This document shows, piece after piece, positions 17,219 through 25,432 of a stretch of DNA of 64,000 bases. The DNA comes from Candidatus Eisenbacteria bacterium RBG_16_71_46 (GTDB lineage Bacteria > Eisenbacteria > RBG-16-71-46): the NCBI GenBank assembly GCA_001780165.1, contig MFFQ01000037.1, forward strand, positions 62,001 to 126,000, in the 5' to 3' direction. The first letter of the stretch is position 1. Each line of letters begins with the position of its first letter. Both the position numbers and the translations under genes were made by a program. The notes under the pieces were generated by a model. That model was not told the DNA's origin. It made no database searches and worked only from the letters and a program-made list of their open reading frames with translations.

Positions 17219-18049
17219 TTACGCGAACGGTGGAGTATAGGAACCGGCTTCCGATGCGGTCAACACAAACAGTCCCGACGCGCCATCGAAACGACGAACG
17301 CGGCCGGCGAGCGCGGCCTCGAGCGCTCCCGCCCAGCGCTCGAGACCGAGATCGCTCCCGAGCCAGCGGCCCGCGCCCACGGCCGCCTCGCCGAGCGCCT
17401 CCCTCACCGCCGTGCGCCGCGCCTCCGGGAGCGCCAGGTAGTCGGCCAGGCGCAGGTGCCCCCCCCCCAGCAGGACGCTGCCCTGTTGGAGCAGCGCGCC
17501 GCCGGTGCGGCGCTGGGCGCTGCCGACGAGCTTGCGATCCCCCACCACGATCTCGTGGCGCGCCGTGGAGGCGAAGCAGGGTGCCGCGGGCCCTCCGCGG
17601 CTTCGCCCCGGCGTCGCCGCGGAACGCTCGGGTGCCATGGCCAGCCGCGCCGGAACGCCGAGGCTCCCCAGGGCGTCGAGCAGCAGTCGCGAAGCGCGCG
17701 CGTAGGCGGTGGAGAGGCTTCCGCCCCACTCCGCGTCGTCGAGTCGGGCGGCGAGGGCGTAGGTCCACTCGTCGGCGTGGAAGATGGCGCGCCCCCCCGT
17801 GGGCCGCACCGCCCAGCCCACGCCGTCGCGGCGGCAGCGATCGAGATCCAACTCACGCGCCGGATCCTGCGCGTGACCGAGGGTGATGCCGGCCGGCTCG
17901 AAGCGGTACGCGCGCAGCACCGCCGGCGCCGCCGGGCCCGCCGCGGCGGCGGCCGCGAGCAGGGCCGCATCGCGGCGCATGTTCTCGGCCGCCTCGTGGG
18001 CGCCGTCGCACCACAGGATCACGGGCGACCACCCATCCGCCGGAACCAC
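17219..18049 (-). CDS. lplA: Lipoate-protein ligase A family protein
   Basis: A 276-residue member of the biotin/lipoyl ligase fold. RPTGGRAIFH (about residues 82-91) is the lipoyl/biotin-binding signature, and EIVVGDRKLVGSAQRR (about 166-181) contains the conserved lysine of the LplA/LipM group. Enzymes of this fold attach lipoate, or transfer octanoate, to lipoyl domains. The only obvious lipoyl protein here is GcvH at 28.3 kb, at the other end of the same minus-strand gene run. The start is GTG at 18049; a second GTG ten codons later is possible. Whether it acts as a ligase on free lipoate or as an octanoyltransferase cannot be decided from sequence. Confidence 0.85.
   Translation of the reverse strand: MVPADGWSPVILWCDGAHEAAENMRRDAALLAAAAAAGPAAPAVLRAYRFEPAGITLGHAQDPARELDLDRCRRDGVGWAVRPTGGRAIFHADEWTYALAARLDDAEWGGSLSTAYARASRLLLDALGSLGVPARLAMAPERSAATPGRSRGGPAAPCFASTARHEIVVGDRKLVGSAQRRTGGALLQQGSVLLGGGHLRLADYLALPEARRTAVREALGEAAVGAGRWLGSDLGLERWAGALEAALAGRVRRFDGASGLFVLTASEAGSYTPPFA
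17234..17263 (-). promoter_or_regulatory. Promoter of the peptide transporter operon
   Basis: TTGACC (17263-17258), 18 bp spacer, TATACT (17239-17234). The -35 box lies inside the end of lplA. The predicted start of transcription is about 45 bases before the ATG at 17182. Confidence 0.65.
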
Positions 18050-18107
18050 CCCCCGGCCGGATGCCCCGCGGCGAGCGCGAGAGGCGCCCGCTGCGCCCGA
18101 GGTCCGA

Positions 18108-18797
18108 TCAACGCATCCCGAGCCAACTGTCGAGCAGGAACTGGAAGCGGCCGATGAGCAGCGAGATGCGCGACATCACGGTGTAGCCGTAACCGGCGCC
18201 GAAGCCCACCATCAGGAAGTAGACGCCGACCTTCGACGAGACCCCCAGGGCGCCCTTGTGCTCGCGGCTGTAGAAGAAGAACAGCAACGACGTGATCAGG
18301 CCCACGACGAAGATGAGGGCGTTGAGATCGTTCAACGGGTGACCCGTCCACAACGGCACCAGGCTGGCCTGGACCTGCGCGACGAAGTCGCCCTGCGCGA
18401 AACCCGTGGTCTTGATGCCGGCGTAGACCCCGATGATGATCGCCAGGGACCAGCGCGAGAGCCAGCTCAGCTTGCCGAAGAAACGCGAGAACAGCAGGAG
18501 GCCAAGGACGGCCGGAAAGATGAGCCAGGCCCGGTAGTCCCCGAGCTCGGCGGCAAACAGACCCTCCCGCCCGGCGTTGACGCCGTGCCCGGTGAACGCC
18601 AGCTTGAGCGGCTCCCACAGGTTGGGCACGATGACGGTCCAGAAATTGAGGATGATGTAATAGCCGGCCGACACGCCCACGAACAAGTGCTCGGCGAACT
18701 TGTAGAGCGGATTGTCCTTGTAGATGAAGCTCAGGATGAAGAGCGTGAGCAGGGCGGCGACCCAGATGCCCAGGTCGCCGGTCGGGTGCGGCGTCAT
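18108..18797 (-). CDS. Uncharacterised six-helix membrane protein (last gene of the unknown membrane cluster)
   Basis: A 229-residue integral membrane protein with about six predicted transmembrane segments (roughly 8-25, 34-55, 90-107, 114-131, 155-175, 187-210). Conserved-looking features are FIYKDNPLYKFAEHLFVGVS after helix 1 and a glycine-rich VGFGAGYGYT in the last helix. No transporter or enzyme signature is visible. ATG at 18797 overlaps the stop of the upstream gene (ATGA). It belongs to a set of four membrane-protein genes, 18108-21558, spaced 4 bp overlapping to about 10 bp apart, next to the MutL-like ATPase gene. Function unknown. Confidence 0.85.
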   Translation of the reverse strand: MTPHPTGDLGIWVAALLTLFILSFIYKDNPLYKFAEHLFVGVSAGYYIILNFWTVIVPNLWEPLKLAFTGHGVNAGREGLFAAELGDYRAWLIFPAVLGLLLFSRFFGKLSWLSRWSLAIIIGVYAGIKTTGFAQGDFVAQVQASLVPLWTGHPLNDLNALIFVVGLITSLLFFFYSREHKGALGVSSKVGVYFLMVGFGAGYGYTVMSRISLLIGRFQFLLDSWLGMR

Positions 18798-19657
18798 GCG
18801 CCCCTCCGCCGCCGTCCCCACTGCACGAAGTTGCCGCCGAGGATGCACAGCGCGACGAAAATGTGGCCCAGCGACTGGGCGTCCATCCCGCGCGTGGCCG
18901 TCCCCGATTCGCCCCGGGCCTTTTCGTACTCGGCCGCGCCCGCCATGCCGCCGAGCAGGCCGCGGAGCTGGCCCGACTGGAGGTAGGGGTAGTACTCCGG
19001 CGCGCTCACCGCGGTGACTCCGGCCACCATCGGCAGGTGGAAGCGGGCCTGGACCTGCTGCACCCATTCCTTGGTCCCCGGGTAGCCGGCCGAGACGCTC
19101 ACGAGCAGCGCGAAGGTGGAGTAGTCGCCCACCTCCCGCATCATCGGCAGGCCGCGCGTGTTGTTGCCGCGGTAGTCGCGGGGGAAGGCATTGGCCACCC
19201 CCTGCCCCATGAGCACCATCACCGCCTCGTTGCCCGCCTTGTAGCCGAGGTTGACGTAGTCCACGCCGTAGTGCTTGTCCGGAAACTCCCGCGCGACCTC
19301 GCGCAGCACGCTGTCCACCAGTCCCGGGCCGCCGTTCCACAGCACCGTCACCACCACCTTGCAGTCCTGCGACAGCAGTTGGCGGAACGCGGTGCGCGTC
19401 ATCGGGACCAGCTCGGGGATCGCGCCCGGGTCGTAGTCGCAGGACATCAGCACCGTGGAGCCGGGCTTGAGCTGGTCCATGGCGTCCGCGAAGCCGCGCA
19501 CCGGCGGCGTGATCTGGAGCGGCAGCGCCAGCGGGAACAGCAGCGGATACAGCACGAGCAGGCCCATGACCAGGAAGATCCACCGCCGGTCCAGCGTCCC
19601 CATGCGGAGCGCCAGGCCGGCCAGCCGCTCCCGCACTCCCTTCGCCGCGTTCGGCAT
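18794..19657 (-). CDS. Uncharacterised membrane-anchored protein with alpha/beta domain
   Basis: A 287-residue protein with one strong transmembrane helix near the N-terminus (about 26-48), a soluble domain of about 200 residues, and a second hydrophobic helix near the C-terminus (SLGHIFVALCILGGNFVQW). The soluble part alternates strands and helices in a Rossmann-like manner: GSTVLMSCDYDPGAIPEL, KVVVTVLWNGGPGLVDSVL, KHYGVDYVNLGYKAGNEAVM. The CDYDPGAIPEL and VDYVNLGYKAGNE stretches look like ligand-binding loops. ATG at 19657 has a GGAGGA about 10 bases upstream that spans the stop of the preceding gene. No known family could be assigned from memory. Confidence 0.85.
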   Translation of the reverse strand: MPNAAKGVRERLAGLALRMGTLDRRWIFLVMGLLVLYPLLFPLALPLQITPPVRGFADAMDQLKPGSTVLMSCDYDPGAIPELVPMTRTAFRQLLSQDCKVVVTVLWNGGPGLVDSVLREVAREFPDKHYGVDYVNLGYKAGNEAVMVLMGQGVANAFPRDYRGNNTRGLPMMREVGDYSTFALLVSVSAGYPGTKEWVQQVQARFHLPMVAGVTAVSAPEYYPYLQSGQLRGLLGGMAGAAEYEKARGESGTATRGMDAQSLGHIFVALCILGGNFVQWGRRRRGA

Positions 19658-19661
19658 CGGC

Positions 19662-20348
19662 CTAGTCCTCCCCGCTCAGGTACGAGCGCTCGATCCCGAG
19701 GATGACGCGCAGGCCGGTGGCCATGACCCCGAATGCCGCGCCGATGAGGATCGCGCGCTTGGCCGCGTTCTGCGGCACGTTCATGATCCAGTCCTGGATC
19801 GAGCCGATCTGGATCGCGTTCCACAGCCCCTCGGGGATCACGCCGTGCAGGCTGCCGGTCAGCCATTGGGTCACGACGTTTCCCACCGGCACCCGCCCCA
19901 GCATCACCAGCAGCGCCGCCACCGCGAGCAGGCCGGCCTCGACCGTGCGGATGCGGAAGGCGCGAAAGGCGGCCGACGCGATGAAGAAGGCGAGCAGCGC
20001 GAACATCGTCGCCTGCATCGGCGAGTAGAGCTGATTGTAGATCCACTTCGAGCGCGTGCCGGGATTGAGGAAGCCGGGACCCTCGATCGCGCCGATCGTC
20101 AGTGTCGCCACCAGCCCCACGATCAGCACCAGCTTGAAGGGCCAGCCCGGGATCCGCTTGTAGATTGCGTCGATATTGACGCGCAGCACGTTGGCGCCGC
20201 CCAGCACGTAGCCGAAGGCGACGACGATGATGGCGCTCACCTGGAGGAAGTCCGCCGGCACGCTGACCCACTGGTGGGGCACGAAGAACGACAGGATCAT
20301 GAACAGCCCGATCACCGCCGTCAGGAACAGGGGCAGCTCGCGCTTCAC
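19662..20348 (-). CDS. Uncharacterised multi-pass membrane protein
   Basis: A 228-residue protein with about six predicted transmembrane helices (roughly 7-24, 36-55, 71-88, 113-131, 137-152 and a C-terminal one around 200-217). It ends in a cytoplasmic-type basic/acidic tail (GIERSYLSGED). There is no recognisable transport or enzymatic motif. The start is GTG at 20348 with AGGGAGGA five bases upstream, between the stop of the FN3 membrane protein gene and this start. The sequence GYVLGGANVLRVNIDAIYKR resembles a conserved interhelical loop. It should form part of a membrane complex with its neighbours, by operon context only. Confidence 0.85.
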   Translation of the reverse strand: MKRELPLFLTAVIGLFMILSFFVPHQWVSVPADFLQVSAIIVVAFGYVLGGANVLRVNIDAIYKRIPGWPFKLVLIVGLVATLTIGAIEGPGFLNPGTRSKWIYNQLYSPMQATMFALLAFFIASAAFRAFRIRTVEAGLLAVAALLVMLGRVPVGNVVTQWLTGSLHGVIPEGLWNAIQIGSIQDWIMNVPQNAAKRAILIGAAFGVMATGLRVILGIERSYLSGED

Positions 20349-20358
20349 CGGGTCCTCC

Positions 20359-21558
20359 CTACTGCGTGACCATCCACTGGGTCAGCCAGTGGATGCCCAG
20401 GGATTCGAGGCCGCAGCCGACGACGATCGTCACGATGATCACGAGCTTGATCAGGTCGGCGCCCTTGAGGCTGCCCACCAGTCGTGCATCGCCCGACAGG
20501 TACGCGCTCGCGGCATACAGCTCCTCGCCGATCAGGGTGTAGTCGCATGCGACCACGAAGAACGGCAGCTGGTGCACGTTGGCGGTGCCCGCCACCTGGA
20601 TCGCGCCGGTGGCGAAGCCGGTCTCGGCGAGCAGCAGCGACTCGGCGAAGAACGCTCCCATGAAGATGTGGGCCGCCGGCTTGTCGCGCATCATGATGCC
20701 GCCCACCGCCGCGACGTAGGCGAACTGCTCGGGCGAGATGAAGCGCACGCTGTTCGGATCGTACTGGTCGGGCTTGCCGGCGTTCAGGTAACCGCTCTTC
20801 ACCATCTCCTGGGCGATCGTGAACGGGATCGGGTAGGTCACCGGGACGGTGATCGGGGTCTCGTAGCGCGCGGTGAGACGGGCGACGTTCTCGAGGATCA
20901 CCAGCCCGGCCACGGTCTGGATGTCGTCGATGTCGGTGATGCCGGGCACGTAGAGCACCGAGCGGCCCATCTCGGTGGCGCGGCCGATCGCCTCCTCGAT
21001 CGCATCGATGCCGGGGATGCGACGGACGAAGGGCTTGCGCCCCGATTGCGCGCTCCAGATGTAGTAGAGCACGAAGCTGAAGAACAGCAGGGTGAAGACC
21101 AGCACGCTCCAGCGGGTGCGGTTGAGCCATTGCGAGGTGGCCCGCACCGGGCCGTAGATGCCGAGCGCCTGGGTGATGCCGCCGGGGCCCGCGGCCGCCA
21201 CGCGGTAGTAGTACTCCACGCCCCGTCGCACCGTCTGGTCGACCTTCGACTCGTTCCCCGCGCCGACCGAGTCCACGATCGCCCAGGGGCCGGAGGGCGA
21301 CGTGGCGCGCTCGAGGAAGTACCGCGTGACGCGCTGGACTCCCGGCATGTCGTCCGGCGACCTCGTCCACCACAGGTCGATGGCGCGGCCGGCGTCGTTC
21401 GGGACATCCGCGCCCACCAGTCCCCGGGGGGGCGCGGGAGGCGGCGCGTCCTGCGCGCGAGTCGCCGGCGGCGCGAGCACCAGGGCCAGCGCCAGCACGA
21501 TCCAGGTGACGGCCCGCCGGGATGGGCGCGCCTGGAACCAACGCAACGGGACCCCCAT
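20359..21558 (-). CDS. Membrane protein with fibronectin type III domain and uncharacterised cytosolic domain (DUF6754-like)
   Basis: A 399-residue protein. Residues 1-36 are a signal peptide (ending around TRAQ), residues about 40-130 form a fibronectin type III-like beta-sandwich (YFLERATSPSGPW, VEYYYRVAAAGPGG), residues about 148-168 are a transmembrane helix, followed by a domain of about 200 residues and a final helix (about 370-392). The cytosolic domain has VLYVPGITDIDDIQTVAGL and GTANVHQLPFFVVACDYTLI; I recall this architecture as the uncharacterised DUF6754 family, which needs checking. ATG at 21558 is chosen because the signal peptide starts there. A promoter lies at 21628-21654. 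Confidence 0.8.
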   Translation of the reverse strand: MGVPLRWFQARPSRRAVTWIVLALALVLAPPATRAQDAPPPAPPRGLVGADVPNDAGRAIDLWWTRSPDDMPGVQRVTRYFLERATSPSGPWAIVDSVGAGNESKVDQTVRRGVEYYYRVAAAGPGGITQALGIYGPVRATSQWLNRTRWSVLVFTLLFFSFVLYYIWSAQSGRKPFVRRIPGIDAIEEAIGRATEMGRSVLYVPGITDIDDIQTVAGLVILENVARLTARYETPITVPVTYPIPFTIAQEMVKSGYLNAGKPDQYDPNSVRFISPEQFAYVAAVGGIMMRDKPAAHIFMGAFFAESLLLAETGFATGAIQVAGTANVHQLPFFVVACDYTLIGEELYAASAYLSGDARLVGSLKGADLIKLVIIVTIVVGCGLESLGIHWLTQWMVTQ

Positions 21559-21627
21559 GGCGGTGGGTGGGCCGGGCGCCGCCGGATTCGCCCCGCGACG
21601 CGCGATCACACGATTGGAGCGCTCGAA

Positions 21628-21654
21628 AGTATAGCGGTCCCGGGGGGCTGTCAA
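21628..21654 (-). promoter_or_regulatory. Internal promoter upstream of the FN3 membrane protein gene
   Basis: TTGACA (21654-21649), a short 15 bp spacer, and TATACT (21633-21628) in the 110-base gap after the barrel-sandwich protein gene. Both boxes are strong, the spacer is below optimum. It could allow the four membrane-protein genes to be transcribed separately from the glycine cleavage genes. Confidence 0.5.
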
Positions 21655-21668
21655 CGGTTTTGACCCGC

Positions 21669-22790
21669 TCACTCCGCGATCAACTCGACGTTCGCCCGCG
21701 GGATGATGGCGCGCGCGTGGTCGTCGTCGAACTCCACCACGACGACGCGCACCGCCGCTTCGGTTTCGAGCACCTGCAACTCTGGAGGAAGCTCGATGAC
21801 CTGGCCCAGGCGTCCGAAATAGGGCTCGCGGATGATCCGCAGCGGGGAGCCGACCTCGAGCCCGGATTCCCCGCCCGGGTGCCGCTGCTCGGCGCCCTCG
21901 GCACGCGGAATGAGGATCTCGGGGCGCATCACTCCGGCCCGGATCTGGGTCGCCCCGCTCACCGAGGCCTGCTCCCCCTGGTGGGCGGCGAGCAGCCGCC
22001 AGGTGCGCTCGGCCATGCGGATGTGGCCGAAGCCCTCGGTGAGCACCAGCGTGAGCCCCAGCTCCTCCGAGCCGGTGATCGCCACCCCGAGATCGCGGCC
22101 CAGGAGCTGGCGCAGGTCGCGGTCGTCGAACCCCCCCACCACCACCGCCGCCACCCCCAGCTCGCGCGCCCGCATGAGCACCGCATAGGGGACGTAGGCC
22201 CCCGCCACCACCACCTGGCCGCGGTGCGCCGCGGTGAGATCCGCGGCCTCGAGCGCCGCGTCGGGGCCGCGCGCCACGATCGCGATCGGGCCGAAGGTCT
22301 CGCCGCCGACGCCGAAGATGCCCTGCAGGAAAGCGGCGCGGGTCTCGACCAGGACGCCCTCGTCCGGCAGCACCTCGGCGACGGCGCCGCGAACGAACGC
22401 ATTGACCTCGACCGGGATCGGCGGCTCGCGGAGGATGAGCTGGCCGGTCACGCTCGACACGCTCTCGAGCGTCCCCTTCGCCGGCGCGGTCGCCACGGTG
22501 CGCACCAGCCCGAAGAGGCTCCTGGAGTCGGCGATCGGCTCGTCCTTCGCGACCTGGGTTCCCAGCGGCTTGAGCAACGCCGCGGGCACCTTGACCGGGT
22601 CGAGCGACAGCCTCGCGGCCAGGTTCACGGTCTGCACGTTGCCGGGCAGCTCGCAGCGCGCGACGATGGTGTCGGCCTCGAGCGCGTCGCCCTGCCCCAC
22701 CAGCACGTGGCCCTTGAGCGGCAGACGCCGCTCGCGGGTCAGCCGCGCCCACTCGGTGACGCGCAGGCCGGGGGTGTAGGCGTGGGCCAC
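21669..22790 (-). CDS. Uncharacterised protein with barrel-sandwich and KOW-like domains
   Basis: A 373-residue soluble protein with no helices long enough to span a membrane. The N-terminal half (about 25-150) is rich in GHVLVGQGDAL, LGTQVAKDEPIAD and APAKGTLESVSSVTGQLIL strands, typical of a barrel-sandwich hybrid fold such as those in RnfC, biotinyl or lipoyl carriers, but without a lipoyl or biotinyl lysine motif. The middle has ALEAADLTAAHRGQVVVAGAYV. The C-terminus (GSPLRIIREPYFGRLGQVIE) looks like a KOW-type beta segment. Start GTG at 22790, two bases after the stop of the MutL-like gene. The fixed pairing with that ATPase suggests a partner role; function unknown. Confidence 0.8.
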   Translation of the reverse strand: MAHAYTPGLRVTEWARLTRERRLPLKGHVLVGQGDALEADTIVARCELPGNVQTVNLAARLSLDPVKVPAALLKPLGTQVAKDEPIADSRSLFGLVRTVATAPAKGTLESVSSVTGQLILREPPIPVEVNAFVRGAVAEVLPDEGVLVETRAAFLQGIFGVGGETFGPIAIVARGPDAALEAADLTAAHRGQVVVAGAYVPYAVLMRARELGVAAVVVGGFDDRDLRQLLGRDLGVAITGSEELGLTLVLTEGFGHIRMAERTWRLLAAHQGEQASVSGATQIRAGVMRPEILIPRAEGAEQRHPGGESGLEVGSPLRIIREPYFGRLGQVIELPPELQVLETEAAVRVVVVEFDDDHARAIIPRANVELIAE

Positions 22791-22792
22791 GC

Positions 22793-24610
22793 TCAGATCT
22801 CCCGCGCGTAGAGGCCGAGCGCGGCGTTCCAGCGGCGCAGCAGCGCGATCCGCCGCGCGGCGTCCTCGGGCAGTCCGAACGGCCGGCGCCCACGGGCATC
22901 CACGATCAGCCCCACGGCGCCGCCGTGCACCTCGGCCTCGATCACGTTTCCGCGGCCGGCGCCGAGGTCGAACCCGCGCTCCGGGGTGGCGGTGAGGCGG
23001 ACGCTTCCCTCGCGCGGCAGCGGCAGCAGCACGAGTTCGCCGGCGGGCACCGCGCGGGTCACGGGCTCCTGTCCCGGCGCGGCGATCCCCACGGTGACGC
23101 ACGGCTGCCCCGGCTTCCCGGCGCCGATCGGCGCCACCACCGCGCCCAGCCGGATGAGGCAGTCGCGCTCGAACACCTGCGTCGCCGCCTCCTCGTGCAC
23201 CGTCGACAGCACGCCGAGCTGGGGCGCCATGAAGATGCTGTCCACCGCGAGCTCGGTCACGCCCTCGGGCAGGAACGCGTCCACCATCATCAGCGCCGCC
23301 TGCACCCGCCGCGGCGCGTGCGAGAGGACGCCGCCCGAACCCACCAGCAGGCCCAATTGGAGCAGGTCGACCAGCGACGAGCCGGTTTCGGTCTGGGACA
23401 TGATGTCGGAGATCGTGCGTTCGCTCTGGATCCCCTTGAGCCCCACCGCCAGCGACTTGTGCTGCTCGAAGGCGAGCCGCAGCGCCTCGCGCGCGATCGC
23501 CTGCTCGATCACCAGGTCTTCGAGGGTCTGGGGGATGGTCGTCGGTCGGATCATCTTGTTCTTGATCCGATTCCTCAGCTCGACCTCGTCCACCTCGAAG
23601 GGCACCCAGCGCAGGATGTTGTCGATGCCGGCTTCGGCCAAGACGTTCGAGACCGAGTAGCTCATGCCGAGGTTGGCCGAGACCGTGCGGTTGAACACGC
23701 CGGCGAAGACCGAGAAGACGTCGGTGGTGGCGCCGCCGATGTCCACGCCCACCACCGCGATCCCGTCGCGCTTCGCCACCTTCTCGATGATGATGCCCAC
23801 CGCCCCGGGCGTGGGCATGATCGGCGCGTCGGTCCAGGTCATCAGCGTCTTGTAGCCCGGGGCGTGGGCCATCACGTGCTCCATGAACAACTCGTGGATC
23901 GCGTCGCGCGCCGGCCGCAGGTTCTCGCGCTCGAGCGACGGCCGCAGGTTCGGCACCACGCTCAGCGCGGTGCGCTTCGCGAGCCGCTCGGTGACCAGAT
24001 CCGCGGCGTCGCGGTTCCCGGCGTAGATCACCGGCAGATCGTACCCCGCGCCCAGCCGGGCCCGGGGGTCCGCGGCCACCAGAATTTCCGCCATCTCGAC
24101 CACGCGCTTGACGTCGCCGCCGTCGGTGCCCCCCGAGAGCAGGATCATGTCGGGCCGCAGCTGGCGCAGGAGCCGGATCTTCTCGTGCGGGCGCCGCCCA
24201 TCGTTGAGGGCGATCACGTCCATCACGATCGCGCCCGCGCCGAGGGCGGCCCGCTGCGCGCTCTCCCCGGTCATCTGCAGCACCAGTCCCGAGACCATCA
24301 TCTGCAGCCCGCCGCCCGCGCTCGAGGTCGAAACGTAGAGATCCACGCCTTCGTCCCCACGTTGCGGGCTGACGATGCGCTCGCCGTCGAGGATGCGCCG
24401 GCCCGCCAGCTCCTCGACCTCGCGCACCGCGTTGAGCACGCCGCGCGTGACATCCTCGAAGGGCGCCTCGACGGTCGTGGGCGCCTCGCCGCGCACCACC
24501 AGGCGGTAGCCGTCCTCGCGCCGCTCGATGAGGATCGCCTTGGTCGTGGTGGAGCCGCAGTCGGTCGCGAGAATCGAGCGGACGTCCTGGGGGCGGATCT
24601 CGGCGCTCAT
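22793..24610 (-). CDS. MutL/GlmL-like ASKHA ATPase
   Basis: A 605-residue protein of the actin/sugar kinase/Hsp70 superfamily, related to MutL (GlmL) encoded beside B12-dependent glutamate mutase in clostridia, where it is thought to be a reactivating chaperone. The phosphate-1 loop is ATDCGSTTTKAILIE (Asp17, Lys24) and the phosphate-2 loop is VVGVDIGGATTDVFSVF (Asp290, Asp297). It is longer than clostridial MutL (about 460 residues); the extra C-terminal portion (about 500-605) is beta-rich. No mutase gene (glmS/glmE type) is present in the window. Start ATG 24610 overlaps the upstream stop (ATGA). An energy-coupling or assembly ATPase role for the adjacent membrane proteins is an equally good guess. 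Confidence 0.85.
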   Translation of the reverse strand: MSAEIRPQDVRSILATDCGSTTTKAILIERREDGYRLVVRGEAPTTVEAPFEDVTRGVLNAVREVEELAGRRILDGERIVSPQRGDEGVDLYVSTSSAGGGLQMMVSGLVLQMTGESAQRAALGAGAIVMDVIALNDGRRPHEKIRLLRQLRPDMILLSGGTDGGDVKRVVEMAEILVAADPRARLGAGYDLPVIYAGNRDAADLVTERLAKRTALSVVPNLRPSLERENLRPARDAIHELFMEHVMAHAPGYKTLMTWTDAPIMPTPGAVGIIIEKVAKRDGIAVVGVDIGGATTDVFSVFAGVFNRTVSANLGMSYSVSNVLAEAGIDNILRWVPFEVDEVELRNRIKNKMIRPTTIPQTLEDLVIEQAIAREALRLAFEQHKSLAVGLKGIQSERTISDIMSQTETGSSLVDLLQLGLLVGSGGVLSHAPRRVQAALMMVDAFLPEGVTELAVDSIFMAPQLGVLSTVHEEAATQVFERDCLIRLGAVVAPIGAGKPGQPCVTVGIAAPGQEPVTRAVPAGELVLLPLPREGSVRLTATPERGFDLGAGRGNVIEAEVHGGAVGLIVDARGRRPFGLPEDAARRIALLRRWNAALGLYAREI

Positions 24611-24948
24611 GCCCCGGGGCCCCGCCGCGCGGCACGGCGCGCCGCCGCCTCCCTCCCGCGGGCGGCTTCGCGCTCGTCGGCCAGGCGCTCGATCATGCCG
24701 GCGAGCGCGCGCAGCGCCTCGCGCCGCTCCACCAGCAGCGCGTAGCGCCGGTAGTCGGGCAGGCGGAACAGGGCCTGGACCAGCGGCTCGAAGAAGATCA
24801 TGGTCTGGCCCGCCAGCAGCGAGACCGGACTGCCGCCCTCGAGCGCCAGGATCGCGGGAACCTCCATCCGCAGGGTGACGACCCGCTGCGCCAGGCGCTC
24901 GAGCAGCGCGAGGTCCTCGGCCGCCAGCGTGGCGGGCTCAGAGGCCAT
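24607..24948 (-). CDS. Small uncharacterised helical protein
   Basis: A 113-residue protein predicted almost entirely helical (LALLERLAQRVVTLRMEVPA; IERLADEREAARGREAAAR), with an arginine- and alanine-rich, probably coiled-coil C-terminus. The middle has SLLAGQTMIFFEPLVQALF, a hydrophobic but not membrane-length stretch. It overlaps the PH-like gene by 11 bases at its start and the MutL-like gene by 4 at its end, so it is surely co-translated with both. No known family was recognised. Confidence 0.75.
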   Translation of the reverse strand: MASEPATLAAEDLALLERLAQRVVTLRMEVPAILALEGGSPVSLLAGQTMIFFEPLVQALFRLPDYRRYALLVERREALRALAGMIERLADEREAARGREAAARRAARRGPGA

Positions 24949-25432
24949 GGTGCGCCAGACGGCGGCCGAGCTCGGCCGGCAGCGACTCCCCCCGGCGCCG
25001 CGGCATCGGCAGCACCAGCGCACGGTAGGGGTCGAGCCAGTGACGGCGCGTGAAGGGCGAGACCACGAGCCCGTGGGGCTCCAGGCGCGCGCTCCGGATC
25101 TCGCTCCACGCCCGGCACTGCCAGCCGAGCGGCCCGCGCCGCGCGACTCCGGCGGCGTCCACGCGGCAGCGCCCGGGGGCCATCGCGGGGGCCAGGGACG
25201 ACACCGCCAGGACGCACAAGGCCAGGGTCACCAGCGGCGGCAGGCGGAGCCCCGCGACCAGCACGCACATGCCGAGCCCCAGCACCAGCGCCGCCGCGGC
25301 GGCTCCCGGCCGCTCGCGCCATGGGTTCACGGTCCACTCGAGCGCGGGGGCTGCGGACGGCCCCGCGGGGGGTGGCCCCGATGCGCCGCCGCCCGCTGCG
25401 GAATCGGGCTCTGGATCCCGCGCCAGGCTCAC
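24938..25432 (-). CDS. Small membrane protein with PH-like C-terminal domain
   Basis: A 164-residue protein: a disordered proline/glycine-rich N-terminus (1-40), two adjacent transmembrane helices (about 45-62 and 65-83), and a C-terminal domain (about 88-164) with GRCRVDAAGVARRGPLGW and WSEIRSARLEPHGLVVSPF, a pattern typical of bacterial PH-like (bPH/DUF304-type) domains following a two-helix anchor. The start is GTG at 25432, whose GTGA overlaps the gcvPB stop. It links the glycine cleavage genes to the unknown cluster by tight overlap. Role unknown. Confidence 0.7.
   Translation of the reverse strand: MSLARDPEPDSAAGGGASGPPPAGPSAAPALEWTVNPWRERPGAAAAALVLGLGMCVLVAGLRLPPLVTLALCVLAVSSLAPAMAPGRCRVDAAGVARRGPLGWQCRAWSEIRSARLEPHGLVVSPFTRRHWLDPYRALVLPMPRRRGESLPAELGRRLAHHGL

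Noticed and set aside
24607..25023. Longer version (138 aa) of the small helical gene
   Set aside because: The upstream extension is a shadow of the PH-like gene; ATG at 24948 gives a consistent gene with tight overlaps.
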